A DNA stretch of 64,000 nt from Caprella mutica (Eukaryota; Arthropoda; Malacostraca; Amphipoda; Caprellidae), in assembly GCA_947561585.1 (NCBI GenBank), contig CANNZV010001170.1:112229-176228 (forward strand). The letters are read 5' to 3'. Positions 48,153 to 58,861 of this stretch are shown piece after piece. Numbering within the stretch: the first letter of the stretch is position 1; the number at the start of each line of letters is the position of its first letter. Both the position numbers and the translations under genes were made by a program. A model generated the notes under the pieces. It saw only the letters and a list, made by a program, of their open reading frames with translations. It searched no databases and was not told the origin of the DNA.

Positions 48153-48221
48153 ACTGGCAAGAAGGATTAATTCCTAAGATATAAAGGGAATATCCCAGGA
48201 ATAAATCCTTCTTGCCTGGGC
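48153..48221. repeat. Dispersed palindrome, copy 3 of 4
   Basis: CTGGCAAGAAGGATTAATTC pairs with GAATAAATCCTTCTTGCCTG over about 28 bp, with a GATATAAAGGGAATATC centre. This is the cleanest simple hairpin of the family. Confidence 0.8.
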
Positions 48222-48589
48222 AGGAAGTTATTGTTTTATATTTCCTTACGTCCACACTAGACTTTTTCATCCTAATGTCAATTGTGTTGTCTTCCAATTA
48301 TACACATCTCTATATTCTCTGAAAGATCCATAATTGAATGACAACCTACCACCACCATTTCAATATCCGAACCAATTGTTTTATGGCAAATAGAATCAGT
48401 CCAATATTTCGATGACAAGCTGAAGCCATTCAATGCAGCCGTGTTGCATTCGAATTCAAAACAAATGACTGCATTGAATCATTGGCTTTCTCTTTTCTGT
48501 TCTTGTTTGTCTAGATTATATTCATGTGTTTGCTTTACGCTCCAAAATACATCAGCGGTGTGTTCGGTTAGAAATTTAATCAATTTAGT

Positions 48590-48780
48590 AGGAGGTTTAA
48601 TATCTGTTCCGTAACCACAGGCTGTACCGCAGGCGGCAAAATGTAATACAATGGACTGGAAAAAGCAGTCAGAATGAAAAGTAGCTACACGGAATGAATT
48701 CACCTAGCACCAGTGGATGAAAATGCTCATGGATGCGAATAAGCTACACCGTGAATGGAGTCACTTTGAAAGTTTCCCTA
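48590..48780 (+). repeat. Dispersed repeat (GAAGCAGTCAGAA family), copy 3
   Basis: GGAGGTTTAATATCTGTTCC, then AAAAGCAGTCAGAATGAAAA, then GAAAATGCTCATGGATGC and GAATGGAGTCACTTT. It bridges the left half seen at 26500 and the right half seen at 2520-2640, so it is the most complete copy in the window. The short minus-strand frame over 48479-48703 is a by-product. Confidence 0.68.
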
Positions 48781-48885
48781 TTGAGAATATTACCGAAAAT
48801 TAGACTATTTAATTATTGATGGTTTATATATAAGTATATCCCAGAGATAATCTTATGATGGGATCAATGGGAGATTGAGACTCTT

Positions 48886-48916
48886 ATAATCTTCCTTGGC
48901 CCCACCATAACTTTCA
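48886..48916 (+). repeat. Solitary GCCCCACCATAAC motif
   Basis: ATAATCTTCCTTGGCCCCAC followed by CATAACTTTC: one unit of the 29.2 kb array type, not tandem here. Confidence 0.8.
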
Positions 48917-51880
48917 GGTAGAACTAAATAAAGTTAGCTCTAATTATGATTTACCGTATTATATTTTATCATATAAAGCAGATTTATCATATAATCTAGA
49001 CATCCCCATTGTTCTGATAGATTTATATTGATTATTTTGTGATACATTTATTATCTAATTCTTTTGTGTGTATTTATTAACAGGGATCGTATCAGAGGAT
49101 TATTTTCTATTTATGAATAATTCATTTTGTTCTTTTGGTTTCTGGATGTCATGAATCTCATGAGTCATCACTTTCCCCCAATCTGTAGCTAATAAATCTC
49201 TTAGATGAAATAACCAACAATTTGGGGCTGGGACCAAGGAAAAAAACACTTTTTTACTATTTTTAACCGAAACGAATGAGAACAACTTGGATATTTATTT
49301 TACCCTCATATTTGTTGTATGGAATAATTTTCAGTGTTATCAAAGTAAATCTATATAAAAAAGTATATCGGAATAACAAACAAAATATATTAATAATTAT
49401 ATAACATATATCAATAGTGTTCTCGTTAAATATATTTCATCGATTTCAATAAAGGATGTAAAATAAATGTCAAATGATAATTATTATATAATATTATTTA
49501 CTTGTAAGATAGAAAATGTACAACTATCGGAACTTTTCTATACATGTTTTTCACGCTGTCGCTGTATAAATTCACCATTTTAGATCGCCACTTTGGCATC
49601 TATAATTTGTTTATGCCTCAACCAGGGGTTAGACCTGATTGAGCACTAACCTAGTTAGAGTGCTAAAAAAAGTCAGGAGCAACATATAATAAATGAAAAT
49701 GCAAGGAAAATTCACAGAAAAAAAAAATAGATTAAGTTTTAGAATCAGTATAATTGATATGCTTAATGTAAACTATACGTAAGTAGAATAGCTAGAATAT
49801 ATGATGTTTCATCTTTCTTGAATGATTGGTAATCATCTCTGAATTAAAATTACTAGTGTACGCGAGCCGTTAAAAATGGCAGTATATTATGTAATAACTT
49901 TTATGGACATTAATATAAGTTCAATTTATGTAATTATTATTATTATTCCTGTCTCAGTATTTACTTCATTAATTTCAATCGATTTTAATTTAATGAATGT
50001 ATTGAAACCATTCATTGAACTGATATCAGAATAATTTCATATCTATGCTACCAGTTACACACACAAACAAGATAAACAGGTCTCTAATATGTTAATAAAG
50101 TAGCTCTAGCCAATTAGAATTAAAATTAACAGAAATGACGAATTTTAATGTTTTTCATGCCTGTAATTTACTTACTATGTAATACAGCATTTAATTATAA
50201 GTCTTAATTTTTTCTAATATTTAAGTCTACTTATTTTTTGTGATATACAATATCAATTTCTTTTTTAACTCTATTCGGGTATTTAATTATCATTATAATT
50301 CTACTTACCTTATTATAATTCAGAATATCTTCAATATTTCAAAAAGTTCTATATAAAATAACTAAGAAAACAACTGATGCAAGACGCTATCGAATTCTCA
50401 TTGCTGAACATCTCATGCATTTATTTGAATTCCAAGTGATTCCAAATGCATTTCAGTTTTGTGTCGGTGATATCAGATATCTTTCGAAAAATTCCAGGTA
50501 ACTTGATTCCCAGACAAAATTTACTCAAATGTTATAACAATTCGAGAATACGAAGAAAAGTGATATTTAAATCACATAAACTGCACTCCACTACCTGGGT
50601 GTTCATCAGTTAAGATTTCAAAAAATAAAATTAGTCTAGGATTATATTTATATATTTAGGATTGTATTTAAATTATTTTAAGTATTTAGACAGACTTTTT
50701 CTTATTTTAAGTATAATTACTAATGGTTCTTATAAAAATACAATTAATATACAGTTTGTACACAGAAAATCTATTCGGTACCATTAAATAGAAGTACACA
50801 TTATGTTACTTGCTTGAAATAATTTATTTTCCAATGCAATGCTGAAATAATTTGATATTGAATTTGTAGCAATAAGTTATTCAAATGGAGCTTCGGACAT
50901 TTTTCAAGTTATTATTTTAAAGACGATATTTTCTATTGCAAACAACAACCAGTTTCCGAATACTGTGGGCCAAATTAGGTGTCCGATTAAGTGTCTCTAT
51001 CCAGATATTCTTTATACTCTTTTGCAATATTGGACACAGAAAATAAATCTTTGTTCACATTTCCAGAATAGAAATGGTAGAGTAAATTTTCTGGACAATT
51101 CTTCCCGTACTTCTCGGACAAGTTCGAAACTAACCGTCAGTTTCACAATGGATTATATTGACAGCTGAGTAAATAGAGAATTTTCTTCCGAGAATATTAA
51201 AGATTTTTCCTCGAATATATAAGATCTTTTTATTTGTTTGTGAAATCAAAACGCAGTGATCCTCGAGAAGTTCTTTATGCACAATGAAAAGAAAATGGAA
51301 GATTTCAGTAGTTCTAGAGAGTATTTATATGTATCTTTCTTTTAAATATTCAGTGTGTAATATTATGTATGTATTATCAACTAGTGCTACAGGTGCGTCA
51401 AAAATAACATCATTTTTACATTGCATTTTTTGTTTTAAAAAAATATTAAAATTTAAAAAAATTATATCGCTTTAACGCAATAGACATATTGTAGGTCAAT
51501 TTTTTTTAATAAATATTAGATAGTTAAACTTTTCAAGAAAGAATATGTTTAAAAAAAATTATTTATTATTTTAAATGTCCTTTAAAAAGAACTTTAGGTG
51601 GTTCAAAATCTAAGATTATTTGTGACACATCCTACATTCATTTGTACGTCTCTAATCGCCAGAATATGATTATACGGAATATATTTAGACATTATTTGAT
51701 GTTTTTCTAGTATCCTTCCTAAAGGACGTTAAGAATGATATATATTTTAACTATACCATTTTTTTTTTAAATTAAGTCTTTATCATTCAACAAACAAGAT
51801 TTCAAAAACATTCCTAGTGACTAAATAAGAAGAATAATTTAGGCCTAATGAGGGACATAACAGTGAATAATTCCACTGTA
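48917..51880. other. AT-rich noncoding stretch
   Basis: Contains the fourth GATAACTCGTAAG family member (49465-49535, ending ACAACTATCGGAAC) and CAGTTTCCGAATACTG at 50950, a possible end of the 10.5/15.1 kb family. No frame with an ATG start and coding character found. Confidence 0.5.
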
Positions 51881-51899
51881 AGTCAGTACAGGTTGTGCC

Positions 51900-52060
51900 T
51901 AGCATCCTACCGGTGCTACTACAGCCATTTCATGAGGTTTGCAGGCGAGGCATATACGACACTCTTATTAGATTAAATGTTTTATGGACCTCATATGTCC
52001 TCGGTATTACTAGATGCTGTTTGCTGTATGCGCAGCCTCCTGCAAAATGAGACTAACTTG
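51900..52060 (+). repeat. Diverged member of the 10.5/14.6 kb repeat family
   Basis: GAGGTTTGCAGGCGAGGCAT, then ACGACACTCTTATTAGAT, then ATGTTTTATGGACCTCATAT and GATGCTGTTTGCTG correspond in order to 14645-14740. Indels relative to the other two copies break the shared frame. Confidence 0.72.
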
Positions 52061-52239
52061 GCTCACTGGAATTAGCATTCTAGAATATTATAGTCAGTGT
52101 TTAGATTATTAAAATTTGAAACTCCGGCTTGGCTTTAAAATATGGAAATCTTATATTCCAGTAGGTAAAGATTAAAATAATTGGAAACCTGTTATTCTAA
52201 ACGGACATTTACAGTATTTATCTATACTAATATTTTCCT

Positions 52240-52312
52240 TAGTGTGTTTATTTATTTGTTTATTTATTTGGTGTCTGCTTTTACACGACGGGTATTAAAC
52301 CAGAAGAATGTA
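52240..52312 (+). repeat. Left part of dispersed repeat split by the pogo-like element
   Basis: TTTATTTATTTGGTGTCTGC, then TTTTACACGACGGGTATTAA, ending GAATGTA. It aligns with 25928-25984 and ends in the TA target duplicate (52311-52312). Confidence 0.8.
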
Positions 52313-53642
52313 GGGGAGGATGGTCATCAATGGGACAAAAAACACAGAAAGATTGATATTTCATTTACTATGGGCAAAGTATGAAAAATATAAAATTCAT
52401 GTGTAATATTGATATTCCTTTATAAAATGAAACTAACTCGAATGCTATCATATATTCTGTTGACTAGAATAAAATTAAATAAAAACAAACAAAATTGTCC
52501 CATTGTATAACAGCACTGGTGAACAATGGGACATGCCCTGGTGAACGATGGGACAGTTTACCAAACTTGTATATTGTTGATGTTATGGTCAAATTTCAAG
52601 TTCGAATTATCTCTTCATGTTGTCCCACACTCAGTTGGTTCATATAATATCAGTTTAATGTCCTCTAGCCTCACCGATGCCATGTCAAGAACATTTGTAA
52701 AATTAAGCTCATTGCACTCGAATCTTCGCCTAACATCAATATTTCGTATTTATCTTTTTCATGCTTTTGGCCAACAGAATACGTTTTAGAAATCGAATCA
52801 AATTCTACAAAATCATACACCTTCATTTCCAACGTTTTTGGTAGAGATTTAAGTTCTTCACAATGGATCAGTTAAATTGAGAGTTCTATACCAGACCAAG
52901 AACAATAGTTTACAGGCCATCTACGGCGGATACTTTATGAAGTGATTTCGAAGACCTTATCCTTAGTGGCACCAGCAAAAAGCTCTTCTTTCTCTGGTGT
53001 ATCCGTTGCAATCATGCTGCGTCTTTTTCTTTTATTAGTGAAATTTGTTTTCTATGCAGTACTTTGTGATGACCTCAGATTGCTAAAGCCCTTGAACATG
53101 ATCGAAAGTCCCGCTTCAGCTGGAAGCTCTGTTTCTACACAGAAGCCCTGAAGCTACAGTTCACGTTATTGTATCAAAAATAGATATTTATTTATTCATA
53201 TGGAGTAACTAGACAGTTTGGTTGACAATAGGACACTGTCCCATTGTTAACCAAATTTTCTGTCCCAATGATCACCATGACGCCATTTTGAAAACATATG
53301 GGTATAGCAGCTCAACTACAAAAGTATAAAGGCAATCCTTTCATATGATCATATTTTACATATTACTTAATATTATGTAAAAATTTCGTAAGAATTATAT
53401 GTTAAATTAACAGATTTATAACAATTGAAACAAAGTACGAAAAATTTAGTTTTCCCACCTCTAAAACATGTTTTCGCTTTTACACAGGGCTGACTGCACC
53501 CCAACCGCTGAATGCAATGCGAGTGAATGCACTGAAGTATGCCTAATTTACCACTAAGAGTTTGTTGAAAATTACCCTCAAATATAAAAGTTATTCAGCA
53601 TGTCCCATTGTTCCCAGTGTCCCATTGATGACCATCCTCCCC
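52313..53642. mobile_element. Pogo/Tigger-like DNA transposon, internally deleted, 1330 bp
   Basis: The ends are perfect 25-bp inverted repeats starting GGGGAGGATGGTCATCAATG. TA flanks both ends (52311-52312, 53643-53644), and the uninterrupted target is preserved at 25970-25990. The terminal words TGGGACA/TGTCCCA recur internally near both ends (52526-52556, 53230-53270, 53600-53625), as subterminal binding sites often do. TA duplication with a transposase remnant ending in a DTPEK-type tail suggests the pogo/Tigger branch of Tc1/mariner. The length is about half that of an autonomous element, and no complete transposase frame exists. The exact family is inference. Confidence 0.85.
52957..53156 (-). 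pseudogene. Transposase C-terminal remnant of the pogo-like element
   Basis: The minus strand reads one frame with a single internal TAG: a proline/serine-containing stretch, the stop, then KRKRRSMIATDTPEKEEL and about 15 more residues to a TAA. A basic patch followed by a T-D/S-TPEK motif is typical of the C-terminal tail of many insect Tigger/pogo transposases. The catalytic DDE core, CENPB-type DNA-binding domain and N-terminus are absent. The two short plus-strand frames in this element are shadows. Confidence 0.45.
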
Positions 53643-53644
53643 TA

Positions 53645-53830
53645 CCTATGATACGCACGGGAATATATTGATTTGATATTTAAATTCCCGTTTTTTTCAA
53701 TTTTTAAATGCATTTTATCTAAAAAATAAATTAGACTAAGCAGAAAATTCAATTTTAATTGAATTCATTAAAAGTAACCTAATATTTTTAAGAGGAAAGC
53801 ACACTAGTTAATGATATCATCCATGCAATA
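53645..53830 (+). repeat. Right part of dispersed repeat split by the pogo-like element
   Basis: CCTATGATACGCACGGGAAT, then TTGATATTTAAATTCCC; it aligns with 25985-26185 and continues to the ACACTAGTTAA word found in both. Confidence 0.8.
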
Positions 53831-54377
53831 GAATTCAATAAAGATTTTTGATATCCCAATTAAGATTTTTAAATTTCATCCAATGGAGAATTTTTAAATC
53901 CAAAAATTTAAATAATCATACGAAGAATGTTTTATTTAATCCAATAAAGATTGAATTAGTTTTTAATATTCTTTGAAGGGTATTGTATGTTTCTTATTAG
54001 TATAGTATCTAACCGTTAACATTATTTGGTTCTCGATAATTTTTATTCTCAATTGAGGTCTAATGATTGTAATATTACTAGTTTAGGTGCCCGTTAAGAA
54101 TAACTAGTTCCCAAAAATTTTATTCTTTTTCGAATTATCTTCATATGTATTTATTGTTTAATATTTATAGTGTACCAGACCATTAAAAATAACGTGTTCT
54201 CAATAGTATCAATATTTGTGTATTTGAACTATTGATACTTCTGGTCCGTGTCCTCAGATTTAACTAAAGTTATTGATTGAATTAGGACGATAATGTTATA
54301 ACATACAGTATCTAAATTTAATATAAATGATATAGGTTGTCAGTACTTCATTTTTGTTAAATGTAACACTTCAAAAA
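53831..54377. other. AT-rich sequence without recognisable feature
   Basis: Nothing seen beyond AT-rich DNA. Confidence 0.5.
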
Positions 54378-54421
54378 GTTACGGTGGGGCTATACTTATT
54401 ATCTTACGGCCCCGCCATAAC
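54378..54421. repeat. Inverted pair of the GCCCCACCATAAC motif, diverged
   Basis: GTTACGGTGGGGC (54378-54390) pairs with GCCCCGCCATAAC (54409-54421), 11 of 13 positions, around an 18-nt loop. The architecture is the same as at 44149-44193. Confidence 0.8.
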
Positions 54422-54531
54422 TTTCCCAGTGTAAATAATGATCTGATTTTTTGAAAGCAGCTCATGCGGTTTCATAAAATTTCCGGTTAGTTCCATGAAC
54501 TCGAAGTTCATCCAAGTGGAATGAATTTTAC

Positions 54532-54732
54532 ATGCAAAATCACTCGAATAACTTGCTCCAAAATATCTGGAGAGAATCGGAGGAAAAAATTGCTGACACG
54601 GCACTTTCGGAAAACAATTTTAATATTTCGGCATCTGATATTATTATTCCAATGTTAGGACTTTTTGATGGGGTATTTCTGGATTTATTAAAGAAGGCTC
54701 ACAATCGTAGATGTCTTCTTTGTGAGGTGTAA
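54532..54732 (+). CDS. Hypothetical 66-codon frame, unrecognised
   Basis: Starts at ATG with an in-frame stop upstream and reads an acidic, largely polar peptide. It has a hydrophobic centre (IIIPMLGLFDGVFLDLL) and a Cys-containing end (RRCLLCE). It ends at GAGGTGTAA, which could also be read as a weak splice donor. I do not recognise a family. Composition is slightly less AT-rich than its surroundings. It could be a first exon, a transposon scrap or chance; there is no supporting neighbour. Confidence 0.18.
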   Translation: MQNHSNNLLQNIWRESEEKIADTALSENNFNISASDIIIPMLGLFDGVFLDLLKKAHNRRCLLCEV

Positions 54733-55291
54733 CTTACATTTTATTTCATTGGAGACTGAAACTGTGGAATGGACTACATCCAATATAACTATCCTTCCTT
54801 TTTTTCAGGTAGTAATAATTCTTGGAGCAATATTGGTTGAATATTGTTTCGAGAATCATTTTAATCTAGGTTTCTTCCCACGGATTTTTTTTAATTTAGT
54901 ATATAACATAAACTGAGACGTACTACAATATTTCTTGGACGTATTATAATAAAAAAAATCATTGAAATGAAATTAAATATATTGGTACCCAGGGAGAATA
55001 TTTATGATACCAAAGAATACCAGAAATTGAAGGGTTAAAATAACTCACATTATCAGTTCCATTGTAAAAGAATTTATTCCTAGGATTTCCCTTATTATCC
55101 CAGGAATAAATCCTTCGCTTCTGGGTTGATATGTGCTACAGAAAATAGGCTTTTCATCTTTTGCTTACAATTGACAGAACATAAAAGTTAATCTAATTAG
55201 GATGTTATGAAAAATAATTGGAACTGCATACCAAAGAGATACATCGCAATCTAAACTCACATATTGAAAATACAAATACACTGAATTTTGT
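54733..55291. other. AT-rich sequence with one palindrome
   Basis: Holds only the fourth palindrome copy at 55067-55126. Confidence 0.5.
55067..55126. repeat. Dispersed palindrome, copy 4 of 4
   Basis: AAAGAATTTATTCCTAGGAT pairs with ATCCCAGGAATAAATCCTTC; shorter and more diverged than the copies at 30.9 and 48.2 kb. Confidence 0.75.
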
Positions 55292-55560
55292 ATTGAGTAA
55301 TTACATGTATTCGTTAAAAACAAAAATAATTTAAATTTTTATATTTTGTATTTGCATTGAGTAATTACGTACTCATTCTTTGAAAATAAAAATGATAAAT
55401 TATTTTTATATTGTGTATTTGTATTGAGTAATTACGTACTCATTCTTTGAAAATAAAAATGATAAATTATTTTTATATTGTGTATTTGTATTGAGTAATT
55501 ACGTACTCATTCTTTGAAAATAAAAATGATAAATTATTTTTATATTGTGTATTTCTTTTA
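55292..55560. repeat. Tandem repeat, 67-bp unit, about 3.5 copies
   Basis: GAGTAATTACGTACTCATTC starts at 55359, 55426 and 55493, exactly 67 bp apart, with near-perfect copies and a diverged one to the left at 55296. Related diverged sequence recurs at 55985-56140 (GAGTAATTAAATGCATTCAT). Confidence 0.92.
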
Positions 55561-55602
55561 ATTAAAAATTATTGATATGAATTTAATAAAAAATGATTGA
55601 TA

Positions 55603-55693
55603 TGTAGATAGATCCTTTGCTGTAGATAGATCCTTTGCTGTAGATAGATCCTTTGCTGTAGATAGATCCTTTGCTGTAGATAGATCCTTTGTT
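55603..55693. repeat. Short tandem repeat, 18-bp unit, 5 copies
   Basis: TGTAGATAGATCCTTTGC five times with one substitution in the last copy. Confidence 0.95.
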
Positions 55694-57858
55694 GTGAGTT
55701 CTCATTATTTGAATGATTTGTCTCTCATATACTCAATAATGCTTTCAAAAGGAAATTATGCTTTGTATGTTTATTTCAAAATAATAAATGAGCTATCTTT
55801 CTACCTACATTTGCAAATTCAAAGTTCATCTTCCTAGCTATATCCAAGGGTTCTGACAGTCTGTGTTGCAGCGTAGAGATGTCTTTTTCGAAAATAAGCA
55901 AATCTGACGAATTGGAACGCCCCTATTCTATAGAGACAAAAGAGCTAAGGAAAGTACACTAGATATTTAAAACTAGTGTACTTTCCCCGTTAAGTAACTA
56001 CATGCATTTGTTAAAAATAAAAATAATTAAATATTTTTTATAGTACTCATTCGTTGAAAATAGAAATAATAGAATATTTTATGTAGTGTATTTGTATTGA
56101 GTAATTAAATGCATTCATTTAAAAAAAATAATATACAATTTTTGTAATCATAAAATTGAACATCAGAACTATCTATTAACTGTTATATGTACATAATTAT
56201 AAATATAAAATTTAATGTTTGACTGATACAATTTAATATGTGGTTAAATATAAATCAATTGAAACTGTGTTTCTTTTTAAAATCTTCGTATTCGAACATA
56301 AACTAATTTATTAATTAGCTCTTAGGGAAGAAAGAAAATCTTTCACAACACCTTGTTCGGAATTAGTCATATTATACAATATGCAATATCTACATTTTCC
56401 CTGGCCCCATCCCAAATTGTCTCGAAATTGCTCTTGTCGGAACATTATTGCTGCTACCTAATCGCTGTGTAAGCCAATGACAACATTTGCACACTGCTTA
56501 TTGTACCAATAGAATCTTCCTACCGACTACAAATGTTCTGGATGCTATTTGGCCTCAGGAACACTAACCAGAAGGTAATTTCAATGTCAGTGTGGACGCT
56601 GTACTTTCTGTGGTAATAAACCGAAATAATTTAGTGAACCTGGCCCCGTTCGTAATGTTCATGTGTGTCATTTAAAATGTTAGTCGTAATCTCTAAAATG
56701 TCCTATTAGAATTAGAGTAACGACTCAATTATCGAGTAAGTTATGGATGGTCTTTGTAATGATAGGTTAAGAAAAATAAATATTCAGATTGGTTAATGAT
56801 TATTCTAACGTTTTTTTTTTCTGGTAACTGTTAGCCTACGGTAATTAAGTAGTTAGCCTACTGTGTTTAAATTTATACTTATTATGGATATTAGTTGTAT
56901 TAGCTTGCATATGCCATTATTGAAAATAACGATATTCTTTATATATAGGCAGCATATGAAACTAAGTGGGTGGCCGAAAATTTTGGTCTCGGAAATTTCG
57001 GTCCAGAATTATAAATGACCTCTCAAAATAAATAACAGTTATGTAGTTTGCTGTATCCGCTAGTTTGTTGTACTGCAAACTTCATGATTGCTTACTTACT
57101 TGGCAGAGGAGAAGAGGGAGATTGGGAGTTGGGACGCCCCCCATTTACATCTAATTCATAAGTTTTATTTATACTGAGACCGAATATTCCGCTCAAATAT
57201 CATGTTAAATAATTGTCAAAATTAAATGTTACGTATTATTTTACAACAGTTAGTGATATTATCCGCTTTTAATACTGCACATTTTAGTACTCTTAATTTC
57301 AACTTTTTCTATTATTGTTCTTTAATAACACCATTATGAACTGAGAACGAGTTTCCTAGAACCAACAAAGTGTATTTATAAATAACTTTACATCCATACT
57401 AAACTTAACCTTACATTCAATGTGAATAGCTCAACAGAACTTTCCTTTATATTAATAAATAGAATGACTGTCCCTCGAACAAATATCAACATGAATTCCA
57501 TCATTTCTAGCTTACAGCAATAAGTAGAACTATCAGGGATATTCCTAAATATTTAGTTTGTGACAAGCTGGACAACTAGGCAGATTTCTTATAGAAAATG
57601 TCCGACTCGTTCGGAGGTCCCTAGGCTACATTTTATTCACCTTCATTGTTCTTGCTTCTTGCTTCTGCCTGAGATATGACCTGCCAAGCCAAGACCGAGA
57701 TGGAAAACGATATTAGCTATTTATTTATTACCCTCCCGCTGATTTTTATTACGCACTACCTTATAGCCAGGAAAAAGTAAAAGCGAAGCTTATTTTCTAC
57801 TTTACTAGCAATGATATTGTGAGTAAAGTGGATAGATAGATTTACTTGAGAGATATTT
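55694..57858. other. Noncoding stretch, no gene recognised
   Basis: AT-rich with a somewhat more balanced patch at 56390-56650 that has no long frame. Diverged 67-bp repeat sequence lies at 55985-56140. Confidence 0.45.
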
Positions 57859-58140
57859 ATGTTTAATTATCATCTAAATGTTAACTCATCCACCATCTTA
57901 TTTGATGTTACACGAATAATTTTCTCCATGCGTTCACAAATTAGAGTTCTATTGAATCCTTTAGATTTTCAATCCAATGTACATCCCCAATTGGTTTGGA
58001 TTCCTTTATTCATCTTCAGAATCTCTTTTCTTGGCCATGTAGAAACCATTCAAGCATTCCTAAAAGCTTTACCACAAGATATCTTTAATCAAAATCTTAT
58101 TGCAGATTCTCCATCTGTCGCAATATTTCATAAAGATTAG
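57859..58140 (+). CDS. Hypothetical 93-codon frame, unrecognised
   Basis: ATG start with an in-frame TGA ten bases upstream, ending at TAG. The peptide is moderately hydrophobic in the middle (LVWIPLFIFRISFLG, a possible membrane segment) and ends polar. I recognise no domain and see no splice sites or promoter that would support it. A frame of this length is not improbable by chance in 64 kb, so I list it mainly for completeness. Confidence 0.15.
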   Translation: MFNYHLNVNSSTILFDVTRIIFSMRSQIRVLLNPLDFQSNVHPQLVWIPLFIFRISFLGHVETIQAFLKALPQDIFNQNLIADSPSVAIFHKD

Positions 58141-58421
58141 GTTTTTTAGTTACCAGGAAGGAAATTAGATACTATCAATAATTATTAAAACTTATATATT
58201 GGTATCGAAACTAGCATGAGAATGGCTTCTGTCTGTCCGTCACACTAACCTTATTTAATATGCTTTAAGCGGATAATTAGCATGGATATAAATTTATTCG
58301 ATAAATGGTTTCAATTAAATTTTATTCAAGTTATAAGTAATTTTTATATTCTAGGGTTTTTCTTAGAGTACCCAAAGGATAATTTATGTAAGGCCACCGA
58401 AATATAAGATGGGTGCAGATA

Positions 58422-58454
58422 TAATCTTCCATAGCCCCACCATAACTTTCTCTC
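58422..58454 (+). repeat. Solitary GCCCCACCATAAC motif
   Basis: ATAATCTTCCATAGCCCCAC followed by CATAACTTTCTCTC: it combines the TCTTCC...CTTTCTCTC spacer of the 29.2 kb array with the ATAG of the 45.3 kb array. Confidence 0.82.
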
Positions 58455-58649
58455 AGTGTAGATACGTAAGTTGACTAAGTTAACAAAGCGCTTACTCCAA
58501 AACATGTCCATTTGCTATCATTTCTTGTAGTGAGTTGTAGAGGTATTCCTTACAAGGAATTCCATGGGAGTTAAGCAGGAGTTCTCGTCATTCCAAGAAT
58601 ATTCCAAGACTGGAATATAAGCGACTTACGCACAATTGGAATGAGAGAG

Positions 58650-58770
58650 AAATTATTACGTAGGAAATTATTACATAGGAAATTATTACATAGGAAATTA
58701 TTACATAGGAAATTATTACATAGGAAATTATAACATAGGAAATTATTACATAGAAAATTGTTACATAGGA
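58650..58770. repeat. Short tandem repeat, 15-bp unit, about 8 copies
   Basis: AAATTATTACATAGG repeated, with ACGTAGG in the first copy and GAAAATTG in the last. Confidence 0.95.
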
Positions 58771-58861
58771 ATAGTTTGTATATACAATTTGTAAAGGGAA
58801 AAATTAGTACTTCCTTTATTTATTAAAACATTTAGTATAATATACTATCTGACAAAATAAA

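Noticed and set aside
52526..53151. Two short plus-strand frames as transposon proteins
   Set aside because: They lie antisense to the transposase-like remnant, one is in a region full of TGGGACA repeats, and neither shows a domain.
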